Assembly: GCA_964019415.1 (NCBI GenBank)
Contig: OZ025877.1
Location: 3,118,879 to 3,182,878, forward strand
Source of the DNA: Ianthella basta
Lineage: Eukaryota; Porifera; Demospongiae; Verongiida; Ianthellidae
Direction: 5' to 3'
DNA length: 64,000 nucleotides
Shown in pieces: positions 1 through 12,500 of the stretch. The stretch's first letter is position 1, and each line of letters begins with the position of its first letter. The notes under the pieces were generated by a model that worked only from the letters and a program-made list of their open reading frames with translations, made no database searches and had not been told where the DNA came from. The translations under genes and the position numbers were made by a program.

Positions 1-1374
1 GGGTGGTACCAATGGAGCAGGGAATAACAGAAAGTAAGTCCAACTGGCTGACCATAAGGCCACTTGGTTCATTCATAATTTGGTTATGAACTTGAAAAGG
101 ACTGAATTGTAACTCTCAACGAGTCTTTTAGCAACCCATCACTATTCTGATGGATGCATTTGAATGCCGCAGATTCAGCTTTCAAATCAGATTTAGATTT
201 CAAATGCAATAATAATAATAATAACTAGGCATACGCTAAGCGCATAAGAATTGCCTCGCAGCATGAATAGTAGCTATGTGGCCAGTAGACAAGTGTAATG
301 TGATGTTACAGACTGGAGCTGTCTTAGTAGCCAAGGGCCTTGTTTGTTACTGCCAAAGCTCCTCAAGCCTGGACTGCGCTGTTCGTCCGTCGCCGACGCC
401 AGTAGCCTTGCGCCATTCTGCGAAGCTAGTCTGGCCTATCTTTGCCTGCTGCCTCCATATCAAGTCACGCGCACTGTCTTGCAGCGTGGGCCCCTCAGCG
501 TGCTGGATGCAGCCGTGTCCTTGCCATTCCCATCTGCTCTCCTTCTGTGCCCCTCTTCCGCGGGAGCATGCCGGCAAAGATGAGCGGTTGAACAGGAGCA
601 GAAGCACCCCCTGAAAGACGAGCCGTCACGTGACTGAGTCACATGTGCAGTCACGTGTCGTGCGATACAAATATCGGATATATATCGCCGAGGCTCGAAT
701 AGACAGCAATTAATGGCCTCGCTTTGCTCGCTTATGCTCACCGCTTGGCAATAATAATTGATCTTATTTAATGTGGGTAATCTTTAGCCAGAAGGCTACT
801 CTTCCAGGCACCCACAACACATACATAGTACAAGCAACACAGACACACATACAGTAAATCAGTTTGTTATTTGTTCAGTGGGGCTGTTTGTTGTCAGGCG
901 AGGGCTGCCACTGAAAACTTCTCTACCATGGCCTTGGCTTGAGCTTGAACCGGAAACATCCCATAATCATGGATCTTGAATCGTGTGCTTCCACTCCAGA
1001 CCACCAGCACCACCCCACCAATCAATTTGATTGATTGATTGATTGCATTTGAATGCCGCAGAGGGCAAACCATCCCTAATGTAATAAGAAGACACAGTTT
1101 GATCAGAATTCGGAATGGGAGACTTCACTTTTAGATGCGCATGATTGGAAGAATGTGGGTAACACACACTGCGACACAAATGGTACCCGCATAGTTTAAT
1201 TGTACAGCAAGTGCCATAAGAGAATGTACATACCCTTGCATGTACATTTTCTTTGACATATAATGTGGCCATCATGAAAGTGTATACCATATTAGAGTTT
1301 GCTATTTATGTGCACACAATAATTTTATATGCATGGAACCCATTATTTGAAATCTTGCGAATTGAAATGTTGTG
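1..1374. other. Gene-free 5' region
   Basis: No convincing coding sequence is seen. The region holds a short AAT run near 207-225, a GATT run near 1028-1047, and the 17-mer GCATTTGAATGCCGCAG twice, near 153 and 1046. Two CACGTG E-boxes and a TGACTGAGTCA AP-1-like palindrome lie between about 625 and 660. They could belong to a promoter for the large plus-strand gene to the right, but no TSS motif decides this. Confidence 0.4.
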
Positions 1375-1397
1375 ATCATCATCATCATCATCATCAT
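1375..1397 (+). repeat. (ATC)n microsatellite
   Basis: Seven to eight ATC units. On the minus strand this is a GAT run about 100 bp beyond the stop of the LINE reading frame, the position expected of a non-LTR retrotransposon tail. Confidence 0.8.
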
Positions 1398-1500
1398 TCA
1401 TAACGGCAATGTCTCCTCTGCAGGAGGTAGCCTAATGTACAATGGGTAACATAGTATATGTCTGGAAATAGTAATGTTCTATAGTCAAAGTTCTAATGGA

Positions 1501-2050
1501 TTACTTAAAATTATCAGTCCATCGCTTCCTTGGTCTTCCTCTCGGTCTCTTTCCCGTCATTTCTTCTTCATATACTTGCTTCACCAATCGATCCCCATCC
1601 ATCTCCTCCACTTTCACCTTCCACCTTCTTTGCTTCTCCTTCACAATGTCTAACACTGCTTCCTGTCCAAGAGATCTCCTCACCGCTTCATTTCTCACCC
1701 TGTCCATCCTTGTCACACCCTCCACTCTTCTTAGGAACATCATTTCACATGCCTGTATCTTACTCTCGTGTCTCTTCTGCATAGTCCATGTCTCACAGCC
1801 ATAGGTGAGTGTGGGCACTACCATAGCATTGAACACCCTCAGCTTAGTTTTCTTCAGTAGCTCTCTTCTCTCCAGCACCTCCTTTCTCATTGCTCCTACC
1901 ACTTTTGCTGCTGCCCCAACCCTCTGTTCAATTTCTTCATCACACCTCCCATCTGCACTGATCATTGCTCCTAGGTACTTCAGCTTCTTAACATCTTCAA
2001 TATCTTCACCCTCGATGCTCAATTTACATTCCTCTTCTGTCCTGCTTAGC
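1501..2050 (-). mobile_element. Non-LTR retrotransposon (LINE) remnant, RT C-terminal part
   Basis: The minus strand reads as the C-terminal end of a LINE endonuclease/reverse transcriptase polyprotein. It carries the thumb-region motif KYLGAMISADGRCDEEIE, then YGCETWTM, the FLRRVEGVTRMDRVRNEAVR segment and the RPRGRPRKRWTDNF tail typical of these elements. The catalytic FADD-type RT core and the endonuclease are missing, so this is a 5'-truncated dead copy, the usual result of incomplete target-primed reverse transcription. About 180 codons are open. A GAT-repeat tail follows at 1375-1397. The clade (RTE, CR1/L2 or other) cannot be settled from this fragment. Confidence 0.85.
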
Positions 2051-2117
2051 AAGCAGGACAGAAATGTTGTGATTGTGCAAGAAAACATCTTAGGTGCAGG
2101 GAATTGTCATCTGTCAA

Positions 2118-2134
2118 CCCCCCCCCCCCCCCCC
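2118..2134. repeat. Poly-C run
   Basis: Seventeen C residues in a row, close to the truncated end of the LINE fragment. Length is likely variable. Confidence 0.9.
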
Positions 2135-2687
2135 TTCTCCATGACCATCCCCATATGGTTCCTGTAATAGTCCCATGCACATTGCCGTTGATTGTATGCA
2201 AGTGGGGTTTGCAAACAGACAAATCTGGCTGTACACTATAGATGATGTGTGTGTGTCATTGAGAGTGTATGTATAGTAGTAATTTTTATAATAGTTGTAG
2301 TCTCATACACATAGCTGCTATTTTGTGTCTTTGCCAACTGGAAAGCTGGTCTACAGGGGAGTTATTGCCATATTATTCTGTGCTGATTCAAGGGAAGGCA
2401 GGATCAACGAAAGCTGTTTATTATGCAACCCCTATAAGGGAAGAAGGCCAGCCTAGTACTTAGCAATAGTTGTCAGTAAACAGTTATAAGGTCATTTGAC
2501 CCAATCATTCAGTGTCAATGACCTTCCTCTTTTACAATTATATGGCACACATTAGCCATTGTTGGTCCTAACTTCCTTTAACAGTTACACTCTGTCAGGA
2601 GAGAATGCAGCAAATGTAGATATATGTATTGTGTAATACAATGTCTGTACACAGCTCAATAATTGATGTGCTGTCTTATCTATACAG

Positions 2688-3545
2688 ATCGCAATGTTGG
2701 TGTCTCTCATGCTTCCATTGAGTGTGTTGTTGAAAAGAATGATTACCACTACCTGCAGAGGGCAATGAAGAAAGCTCTAAAGAATGAAAAGTTAGATTCG
2801 TGCAAGTTGATTAAGGAGCTGTATGCGAGCACTTTTGTACAAGTAGTGGACATTCTAGAGCACAATGAGAAATACTATAAGAAAATGGTGAGAGCCGTAC
2901 AAACAGTTATTAAGTTGGGTCTTGTTGAAGGAGATGCAAAGGATTTGTCAAGTGCACTCACGGTGGCAGAACTACTAGAGAGCTTAAATATCCCTATGAA
3001 GTGGGATGACACTGACATTCTACATAGGATGGTATACTGCCTTCCAGAAAGGGAAAGAGCACTGGCAATATGGCTTCTAGACAGGTATGAGATATATTTA
3101 GACGTGTACAGTGAAGCAGTTAAATTGAAAGACTCATTAAAATTGGCTCTGACTACACCAGAGGAGACCAATGCACAGGTACCAGTTGAAGTCACATTGG
3201 CAAAGGAGTTTGCTGAATTTACTCGTAAAGATTGTAAGGAGATGTTGGACCTGCTTCTCTGCATGGCGTTTAACATCCCTCGGAACAAAGTCACAGTAAT
3301 TCAGGCCCGGTCTGGTGACAGTACCACAGTTGTCTGCATTATTGACAAAGCCTTCATGCAGAACTTGATTCAATGCCCACTGAGAGCAAGTGTGCTGTGG
3401 GCCTTTCAGGAGCTTAGCGTTACCAGGATGCGAGTAGGCCTGTTTGAGGTAAACGTGTCCCAAATGCTATCTCAGCACTTCAAGGATGCACTCTGCCGTG
3501 GACTGACTAGTGGCATGGACTTTGTGGGTGCAACAAAGGTGTGTG
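2688..3545 (+). CDS. PARP14-like gene, N-terminal exon, unrecognised helical region
   Basis: This exon has 286 open codons rich in Leu, Lys and Glu, predicted mostly helical, with a YEIYLDVYSEAVKLKD stretch followed by a mixed alpha/beta part (NKVTVIQARSGDSTTVVCII). No named domain is recognised. The two halves resemble a helical death-fold-like module followed by a small ferredoxin-like module, which is a guess. The donor at 3546 (GTAAAT) leaves phase 1 and fits the next exon at 8813. The alternative donor at 3539 (GTGTGT) does not fit. It could also be a separate gene, but the phase match argues for one transcript. Confidence 0.55.
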
Positions 3546-6500
3546 GTAAATTATGAAGTGGTAGGTCTCTGATTTCTTCATTGAATCACCCTACACAGCA
3601 CAATGAGCACACTTACTGTATACAGTGGCTTGTGATGTGCTTGTTGTAAATGTCATTCAACCGACTACTCACCTCTGAACTGTGCTATGGCCTCACTTTT
3701 GCATGGTATTCGAAGTACCTGACTGGCACTAGCTAGGTACCTACACTTATGAGGGGAGTCATGGGTTGAATGACAACCATTCTGCAAATCGCTGTCTGCC
3801 AACACTATTATTGGTACTATAGCTTTCGGATGAAGGGTGCACTGGAGAACTAATAAATGGAGAGCAAAATATTGATCTCCATTAATTAGTTCCTATTTTC
3901 TCAGTGTCTTTCTGTTAGTTTGCACCTCGCTTGCCAGACCCCCTAAGAAAGGGTCTGGTCTTATTGCATAAGCCAATTTGTGCCACAGGAATGTAATCAT
4001 TACATAATTTTGGCTAACTCTTGTGCAATGTGGTAGTGCGGCAAATGAAGTATGGAGTGCCTGAATTGACATTGTTTGGCTTGTACAGCTCGTTCTTGCT
4101 TTGCTTTCAGAGTGTACTCGAGTGAAGTAACAGCACGCTCAATGATATACTTTGTCAATGAGTGAACCACGCCATGTCTTTAAATTTTGGCTGATGTCGT
4201 ATAGCAATTGGCAAATCTGATTGGCCAGCACAGGATTTTGTACTGGACACAAGTCAGTGTGTGCAATAATACCAGACCCTTCTGTAGGGGGTTTTGGCGC
4301 TCAAGACTATGTTTGCACCTGTGGCACACAAAAACAAAAACAAGGAACTCTGATTTATGGTAACCTTGGTGGTAGTGAGATTGCCTTTGCAAATTTTGTT
4401 CATGCATGTTTCTTTTGTCAAACCTACAGGTCCTCCCATACCAGGTGTATGTATTGGTTGATCTTAAGATAACAGTAAGTGTATGCATTCATTTGTGTGC
4501 ATGTGTTTTACAGTTTTAATACTATTAGTGCTGATCACAAAACCTCTAGCCACACAGTCACATAACTGAAGGTTAAATCACTAAATGCACACTTTAGTGC
4601 GCATTAAGTTGTTAATGCACACTTTTAACTACACGTTCCAGGCCTTAGATGTGTGCAGTTTGTGAGCTAAAAAAAAATTGTTTGACTTAGCTCTCTGACT
4701 GAATGACGCTCTTTCGAATAGCGTGCCAGTCAGCGCCGGCTTTTCCGCATCCGTATGGAGATCAATATCAAAGAGCAAAAGCCAACCACTGGCTTTTTTG
4801 CATCCACGCCAAAACAGACGTCCACCGCTTTGGAGATGGGCACATGGAGCAAATGGCGTCGCCTTTTGTTGTCTCAGAACAGCGAAACTGCTGGCTGGGC
4901 ACTTGGTGCTGCTCCCATAATTGGAGATGTCAGCTGGAGACGTGGCACAGTTGGTAGAATGCTTACCCTGAAGGTTAGGAAAGTCTTGGAAACTTCACAA
5001 AGAAGTCTGGTGGCTGTCCGCAGTGTTGTACTCCTTAGGACTACGAATTGAAGGAGCACTGCATCTCTTCCATTGAACTGAGCAAATACTTATGTTTCTA
5101 ACTAGCAACACGTTCGAACACAGTGCCTCTGAATCTCATTGGTTGGATGTCATGTGATCAGCATTAAAACATTTTGACCACGTAGGCAGGTGTTGCGCTG
5201 TTTAAATTTAGCACTCTTGGATGACCAATAAAAGTCACCTTCGGCTCATGCATTACGTAGCCTTGACCTTTATGGCATCATCCTCAAGTGCTAAGATTAT
5301 GCTTAACACTCTGCCAACTGTGGTCTTAATTAGTATGCTAAATTACTGACAATACTAAGTATACTATGAATTTTCTATTACAGTCCTGAATGTGGATTGT
5401 ATCTTACAGTGGTTTGGGTAATTCAGCATAGTCAGTTGTTGTGTGTATGTGTATGTTTATGCCTGTATATATCTTTGTCTTGATATCTGTGCCTGAATAT
5501 GTATTCATGCTGTATCAGCTACTGTACGTTTACTATATGTGACAATTTATGATGTGATGTGCATATGTCATGACGTGTGCCTATACCTTTGCAGAAGCAA
5601 CTACTAGTCCAAACTGTTCATCACAAAATTATGCAACCCTGGCTTGAACAAGGCAAGCTATGTTGTTTACATGTGTGCATAGAAAATGGGACTCCAACTA
5701 GTCTCGCAAACTTGTCCAAAGCCATGTGTGTATGTATCCATTTTAAATGGGTGTAATATGTGACATCAGAGTCTACTTATAAATGGACGAGTGATTTTTT
5801 GTATTGCTTCAAGCTCCGCTTTCGGTAGTATGTTGCATTTATGTAATTTTATACTAGAAATAATAAACATTTTCTACAAAAATTGTAAGGATGTAGGGAT
5901 GGCATAAAAAGGACAGAAACAAGTAAAGGCTGTTACTCAGTGGAGCATTAACCATGGTCCCTACATGCAAGAATGTTACACCTTATAGTCCTACATCCTT
6001 GAATGTAGGGACGATGGTTAATGCTTCACTGAGTAACAGCCTTTCTTGTTTCTGTCCTTTTTATGCCATCCTTGCAATTTTGTAGAAAATTTTTATTATT
6101 TCTAGTTTCTGTACTTTTCATAGTGGGCAACTAAGCTGAAGCAACACGCTTAGTCTCAACAATAGGGCATTGGTGCATTATACCTCAATTCTGTAATCCT
6201 GGAGCTCAAGGTGTGGGCTAGCACCTAGGTTCTGCGCTAATAGCCCAGCAAGAAACGGTGACTGGAAGCCAACCGTGGCAGGGTAATGCACAACCGCGAA
6301 AGTCCTTCAAACAGCACACAAGCTAACTGCTGCAGCTGCTAACAATGGCACCAGTCACTCCGGTTTCATCCAGTTTAATTACGTAATTTGAAAATGGTGT
6401 CCGTTCCTCTTGGCCAAGCAACACGGCAGGAGTGGTGGCAAGCGCTGTCTTCCACACTAGCTCGTGCCGCCTTCTAACCTACAAAAAAATGCAGCCATGG

Positions 6501-9500
6501 CAGTCAAAAATGGTGCAATATGGAGCGAGAAATATTTTCCTAGTCCCTCTGGTTTGTGCGCTACAGCTGTCAAAGAAGAAGAATAATAATATGAAGAATA
6601 AGAAGACGAAACGTGGGAAATGTTGAGGACGCTATCTACGTCTAAGCACACCTTTGCTGTGAAGTAAGGTTAGTTATGTGCACTGTTCAGTCCCCGCTTC
6701 CTCATGGTAAGCTTTGTTCGCCAGTTTTCGGTCATGTTCAGGAGTAGCGCAAATTTTTGTTTGTATTGCAGCATACAAACAACCACTGCAATCCCTACAT
6801 AGACAGCACTGCCATGCTGTCTGATATGTACATATGTATGTGCCGTAAAGGTAAAAAAAATTTGAGGTGGAAATATTTTTGCTATATTCGTGGGCACCGT
6901 TACACCAAGAAATGTAGCCTGCAAATGCAGCGCATGGTACTTGCGTATGGCCAACAGCCAGTTTGTAGAGACGATTTACCAGACGGCAAGGGGCCCTTCT
7001 CCTCAGCAATCCCAAGACTGGCCGTTGTGGAAGCCAAGAAGCAGGTGCAAGGGACTCCAGTTGTGCAGTCATTGAAGAAGAGGAGCAGTTTCACACTTCA
7101 GTCATGCCTGGTCGTATCTTGACTCGACATTGCCACCCAACGTACCACTTAACTGCAGTGTTGCCACGAAGCGCAGTGATTCCCACTCTCGTGTATTAAA
7201 CGATTTCATTAGAGCTATTTTTGCAGAGCGTGCACTGTGAGAAAATATTTCCACATGAATAATTCATCTGTGCATGCAAATGGCTCTTCCACAAAATTTA
7301 TTACCCGTGAAAATTTTTACGTTTACGGTGTATATGTGTCTATGAGGACTGCAGTTGTATAACTGTGTTTAATCTTTTGGCTCTCTCATGCTGAAAGCCT
7401 GGCTTCCAAACTTTGCTTCTTGCAGTCTGAGACCATTACGGCTTTTACACTGAGTGGATAAATTGGTTCAAAACTGACTCAGATCACCAGACTGCGTAGT
7501 GTGAACACAGTCTGAAGTGACTCAGAAGCAGTTTATCCAAACAATCTATGCCAGGTAGTTTTAAAATGGATTTGAGTCTGTTTGCTCGTCATGTGAATGT
7601 GGAATTGTCTTCAAAGTGGTTTAGCAGTGCACGATAACTGTTATGGTCAAAGCAATTGTCAAACTCTCACCCTTTTGACGACTTCTTTCCTTCGCTGCAT
7701 CTGACGTGCAGTCATACGGCCATTAACAGTGGCTAAAATATTTCCAATTGCTTGCACTAGGCCACCTTGTGAAGTACGCATGTAACTCACAGCTGCTCAG
7801 TTCTCTTTAGGCAGATTTAAGCTCTCTGTGTGGGAACATTTGCTAAGCCACTTCATTCAAATTAACTCAAAATCAAGTTTTGACCCACTTTGCTCCAGTG
7901 TAAACGGCTTATGCATCTTTTGGCCTTCAAAAGTTGTAGTACAGGCGCGCGGCTTCTTTTGTTTCCACTTGCCATTACAGTATAGCTTCTAATATAGGCG
8001 CCCTTTAAAAATAATTCCAGCGCTGAAAGGCGCTTCTTATTAGAACGGCTAAAAATATGCAATGGCCAAGGGGTGCTTCAATTAGAAAGGCGCCTAACAC
8101 TTGTATTAGAGCAGAATTGTACTTTTGAGCGCCTGCGTACAAAACAGTGTGCTGCTTTTTTTCACGGTGTACTGGCATCGACTGGATTTGGCACTTGTGG
8201 GATACTTGCAATCAGCAATTACAGGTGCCACCTGGACGTCTTCTTTGTCAGCCTGCGCCACTCAGTTCCAGTGGGTGCTTCCCTGGTCTCCCCACAGGTC
8301 GCTCAATCCACTTAACCATCTTCTTCACACGTTCTGTGGATGTGAATGAAGCAGTGACGCAGTTAAAGTAGTCCATCAGGGCCGCCACGTTGCTGTCAGC
8401 ACATGCGGTATAGTGCAAAATAATATATTCCGCTCCAATAATTTAGGCGCCGCCTTATATTTTTTCCAATGCCCAAGGGCGCTTACAATTGAAGCAGGGA
8501 AAATAGGGTATGTATGCCCTAGGAGACACTTTAATTGGGGCGGCGCCTATATTAGAAATTGTACGGTACTAAGTTTGTTTACATATGGTTATAGAGTCAA
8601 GTTACTAGCTGACACATTCTGTCCAGAGTCAGCACAATTAGGGCCAGGACCTACCTGGCTATCACATGGTTGTGGCCTGGCATGCAAGTTATATACTCTG
8701 TATAGCTATACAGAAATTTGATCTAGGCTTGAATAGTATGTACAAGGGTTCTTGTGATGATCTGTGCATTCGTTGCTGATAACATTCATTCCGTTTACTT
8801 TCCCAAATGCAGACGATCCTGTGTCCAGTACCGCAGACAGCAAAGGAGTGGAGCCTTCCCCAGAAGTAGTTAGTTATATGTGCACACTCTCGTCTTAATC
8901 ACTTTGAATTCAGCAAGTAGCTATAATATTTATTATACAACGAACTACTTTAGTCCTGTTAAATTAATTGGTGCACCCGATGATGATATAGTTACAGTTG
9001 CTATGTGCTATAAATAGCGTTTTTTCAACTTCTTTATGGAAGAAAACACCCCCATCTGCCGCAGGTCAAGGCCAGGTGTTGAAGCTAAGACATGCAGCCC
9101 ATTGTACTTTGTCACCTAGCTGGCTAGCTAATCTGCTGAGCCAACATGTCCTTGGTTAGGAGCCTAGGCTGCCCACTCGATATCCTTAGTGAATGCAAGT
9201 ACAATTCTCTTGGTTCTGTTACTTTGATCATCCAGCCACATTGACTGCTTTACAGTGTTTCAAAGTGTGCCACAGGTAATTAACACTTATCATAACAGTA
9301 ATGCCCGTATCAATATTTATTTTAGTCTCACTCATGTGTAAGTGCCTAGTTTGTGCAGTCAATCCAGCAATTGCTCTGCATCATTAGTAGCTGCATGCTT
9401 TAGTCTCACTCACGTGCATGGAAGTACTTATTTTGTGCAACCAATTCGACATTCGACTGCTAATAAACTGGTACAGTACTTCCCATTTCACTTACGTACA

Positions 9501-12500
9501 TGCACAGTCTAACAATGCTGTTGTCTTCCTTCAGGCTGATGATGCATCATGTGACGAACTGCCTTCTGTGGCACCAGAACAGGATGAGAATACAAAGGAC
9601 TTGGATCCGAAGGTAGCAAATCTTTTCATGGATAATTGTGCTCTTACGGCAAAGCTTACAGCTAGCCGGGCAGTGGAAACAGAGCAAAAGGAAATGATTA
9701 GAAACCTTGAGGAACAACTATTCCAAGCTTTGAAGGAACAGGTAAGCATAATAGTCATCTGTCAAGAGTACGTTAGAGATGTAGTTACTGTATACATTCT
9801 GTGATCGGCTTTTTCTACAAACCTGTCACATGTAGACATAGTAACAACAATAAATTCTTATTAACCCTGGGCGAATGCAACACAGGGTTACAGTACTTGG
9901 GTGTATGTGTGTGTTTGGCTTCATGTATTTCAACACAGTAACGAATCAGACAAGAAGACCTATGGATCGCCTCAGTGCTGCAAAATCTTAAATCAAAACG
10001 AGTGTTTTTGTACAACAGCCTCTTCGCAAAGCTACAGAATTCGCTTCGAAGCTACTAGCACACCTGTCAGCCATTTGTGGCTAGCACATGAGTACATTTT
10101 AATCACGTGACTAGGACGTGACTTTGCTCTCTACCACGCAGTGTTATAGTTGCCCACTTAGCCATTGTGTTTGGGTGTAGCTATATATAGTGCATGAGCG
10201 TATGGTCATCTCTGGTGGTTGCTCTACACCAGGTGGTGTTCTTTGGCCTGAAGGGAGGTATGTCCTCAGGGCAGTACTCCATTGAGTGAGGTCCTTTGTG
10301 CCTTCAAGAACCTGTTTCATTGTTTCCCTACTTCCATGCACCTGGTCATTTCACAACTTTGCCTTTCACACTCACCTTCTGGAAGTCATCAGGGCTCTCC
10401 AGTGATGAAAGTGTGCAGTTTTGGATGCAGTTGCAATATATCAGCCATCAACGATGCCACATCAAACTTAAGGTGTTGGCTCCTCTAAATATTTGCCGTG
10501 ATGTCATAATTGCTAGATTGCTGCACACTGACTGTTTGGCACCTCTAAAAATAGCATAGTGTACCATGATGTAATAATTGCTCATATTGTAGAGTCAGCA
10601 CTGTTGCCTAACCCCATTTTCACATGCGCACTCAGAATCGGTTTCATATGCGGATATGAAACCAGTTCGCGCGCTCTCAACCCCTGGTTACGTTCACATG
10701 GGCTTTTTTGCATCGAGACGCAAGCCTAATCAATGACACAAGATAAAATGGTGATGATAATGTGGATGATCGCGTCCTTAGGGCTCTAGCAACTCAGAAC
10801 ATGACAGAACGACTCCCCTAGAGGCTGCAGTAATGTGCGAGGTGACCACTGGCCCTGATCTTCGTGCGGCACTGAAACAATAGATGGTATCCTCGCTTTG
10901 CCATCTTCATTACGTTCTCCGCATTCTACCGTTTCACTCAGCAATTATCAGCTGCTACTAGTCTTGGCTCAACGTATCTCGGTATCCTTGTCTCCATCAG
11001 ACCGCGTATCGAAACTGTCCTCTGTATCCGCCATATTTTCCCGCCTCAAATACAGTTGTGCGTCCAGAACCGGTTCAAGATACAGTTGCTTACGAGGTTT
11101 TCAAACCAATTCTAGAACCGGGTTAAAGCCATTTAATCCGGGTTCAGAACCGGATAAGTTGCGCATGTGAACATGCTAAACCAATTCGTGGTGTCCATGT
11201 GAAAAGGGGGTTAATGCATGTCTGAAAATAGTATAGCTTATTACGGTGTAATAACAATTATTGCTATCATTCTCCCATGCAGTACTTTTAACTTAATACC
11301 AGCTCATAATGTAGAACCATACATTCTAATTAACATTTGATTCGGTTGACTGAAACTTTCTATACCGGGTATTTCTTATTACGCTGAGGGTTTAGCACTT
11401 TAGTGCCTTCATTTTTTGCAGCAGCAATCCTCTAAGTGGCTTTTGGCTGATTGTCCCTGCATGCTTTATCACCCATTGCCTCCTTTGTTAACCTCTTCCA
11501 GTATATCATATATGGCATACATAAGCAGTTAGCTGTAGCTAAAGGACTCACTGTTCAAGTGACTACCCTTACGTAAGTGCTTAAGAATGTTCATGTTATT
11601 ACCATGTCCACTAGTCACGTATTACTACATCATTTTAGGGTTTTTTATGCATGATGATATGCGGTTGCACTCTCTTGTGTATGTACTGTTGACATCATAG
11701 GCGTCGGAACACTTCTGAAACTGGGGGGGGGGCACAAGCAAAAAATTTTTCACGATACACTCACATCATTTGATAATTAAATGACTGTGGTTTACTGCTG
11801 CACAGGATAAATTGAAAGTCTTTACAATGGTAGTGCATAGCCATGCATGCAACAGTTAAAACCAAAAAATCATTAATGCAATGAAAATATGAATAGTTGA
11901 GAAGTTGCCAAACTACAATCTTCTTCTGTCATTTACAGTAATAAAATTATTTGCTATTTCTACCAGATCTAATTCATCAGTCCTTTCTTTATATATATGT
12001 AAGAGCATTGTGTGATTGAGTCGTGGTTGAGACATGCTGGAATGCAGAAAGGTCTTTAGCCAGCGTAGAGTGGAGAAAGTTCTTTCTGCAGTTGCAGTGG
12101 TTACAGGGATGGTAAGCACAAGCCGAAGCAAAGTCTTCTGCGCATGCTCAGTCTACTGCTGTATCTCCTAATCTCACTTAAAATCTAAGATCATTGACCA
12201 CTGTTTGATTTACAACTGTCGAAGCCTATAGTACGCGAACCGACTGTATTGCACAATTTATTAAATGGCTTCCAAGTCAGTTGCAGAATTTGGGTAGCAG
12301 CCAGATTATTTTGATTTGGCCTAGGCATTTTCAAATCAAAAGAAAAGGAGTGCTGCTGTTACTTTAGAACATTGTCACCCTTTGTTGAACTCTCCAGCTG
12401 ACAAATCCTCAGGGCACCAAGATTATGAGGGGTAAGTAAGCTGTGGGGGGCAGAGGTACACCTGGCCCCCTCTCTATAAAAACAGGGGGGTGGGGGCTGG

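Noticed and set aside
276..741. Several overlapping frames of 80-110 codons on both strands
   Set aside because: Overlap each other, no motif, typical of non-coding DNA with higher GC.
3136..3463. Minus-strand open frames opposite the N-terminal PARP14-like exon
   Set aside because: Shadows of a long open exon; no independent motif or splice sites.
4940..4980. tRNA-like A-box (TGGCACAGTTGGTAGA) suggesting a tRNA gene or SINE
   Set aside because: No B-box (GGTTCRANTCC) or cloverleaf follows; too little for a tRNA or a SINE call.
6432..7122. Paired open frames (about 64 codons) conserved between 6457-6651 and 15193-15378
   Set aside because: Conservation is explained by the shared ~0.95-kb repeat; the frames are short, Ser/Tyr-rich from a TTC/TTA tract, and not protein-like.
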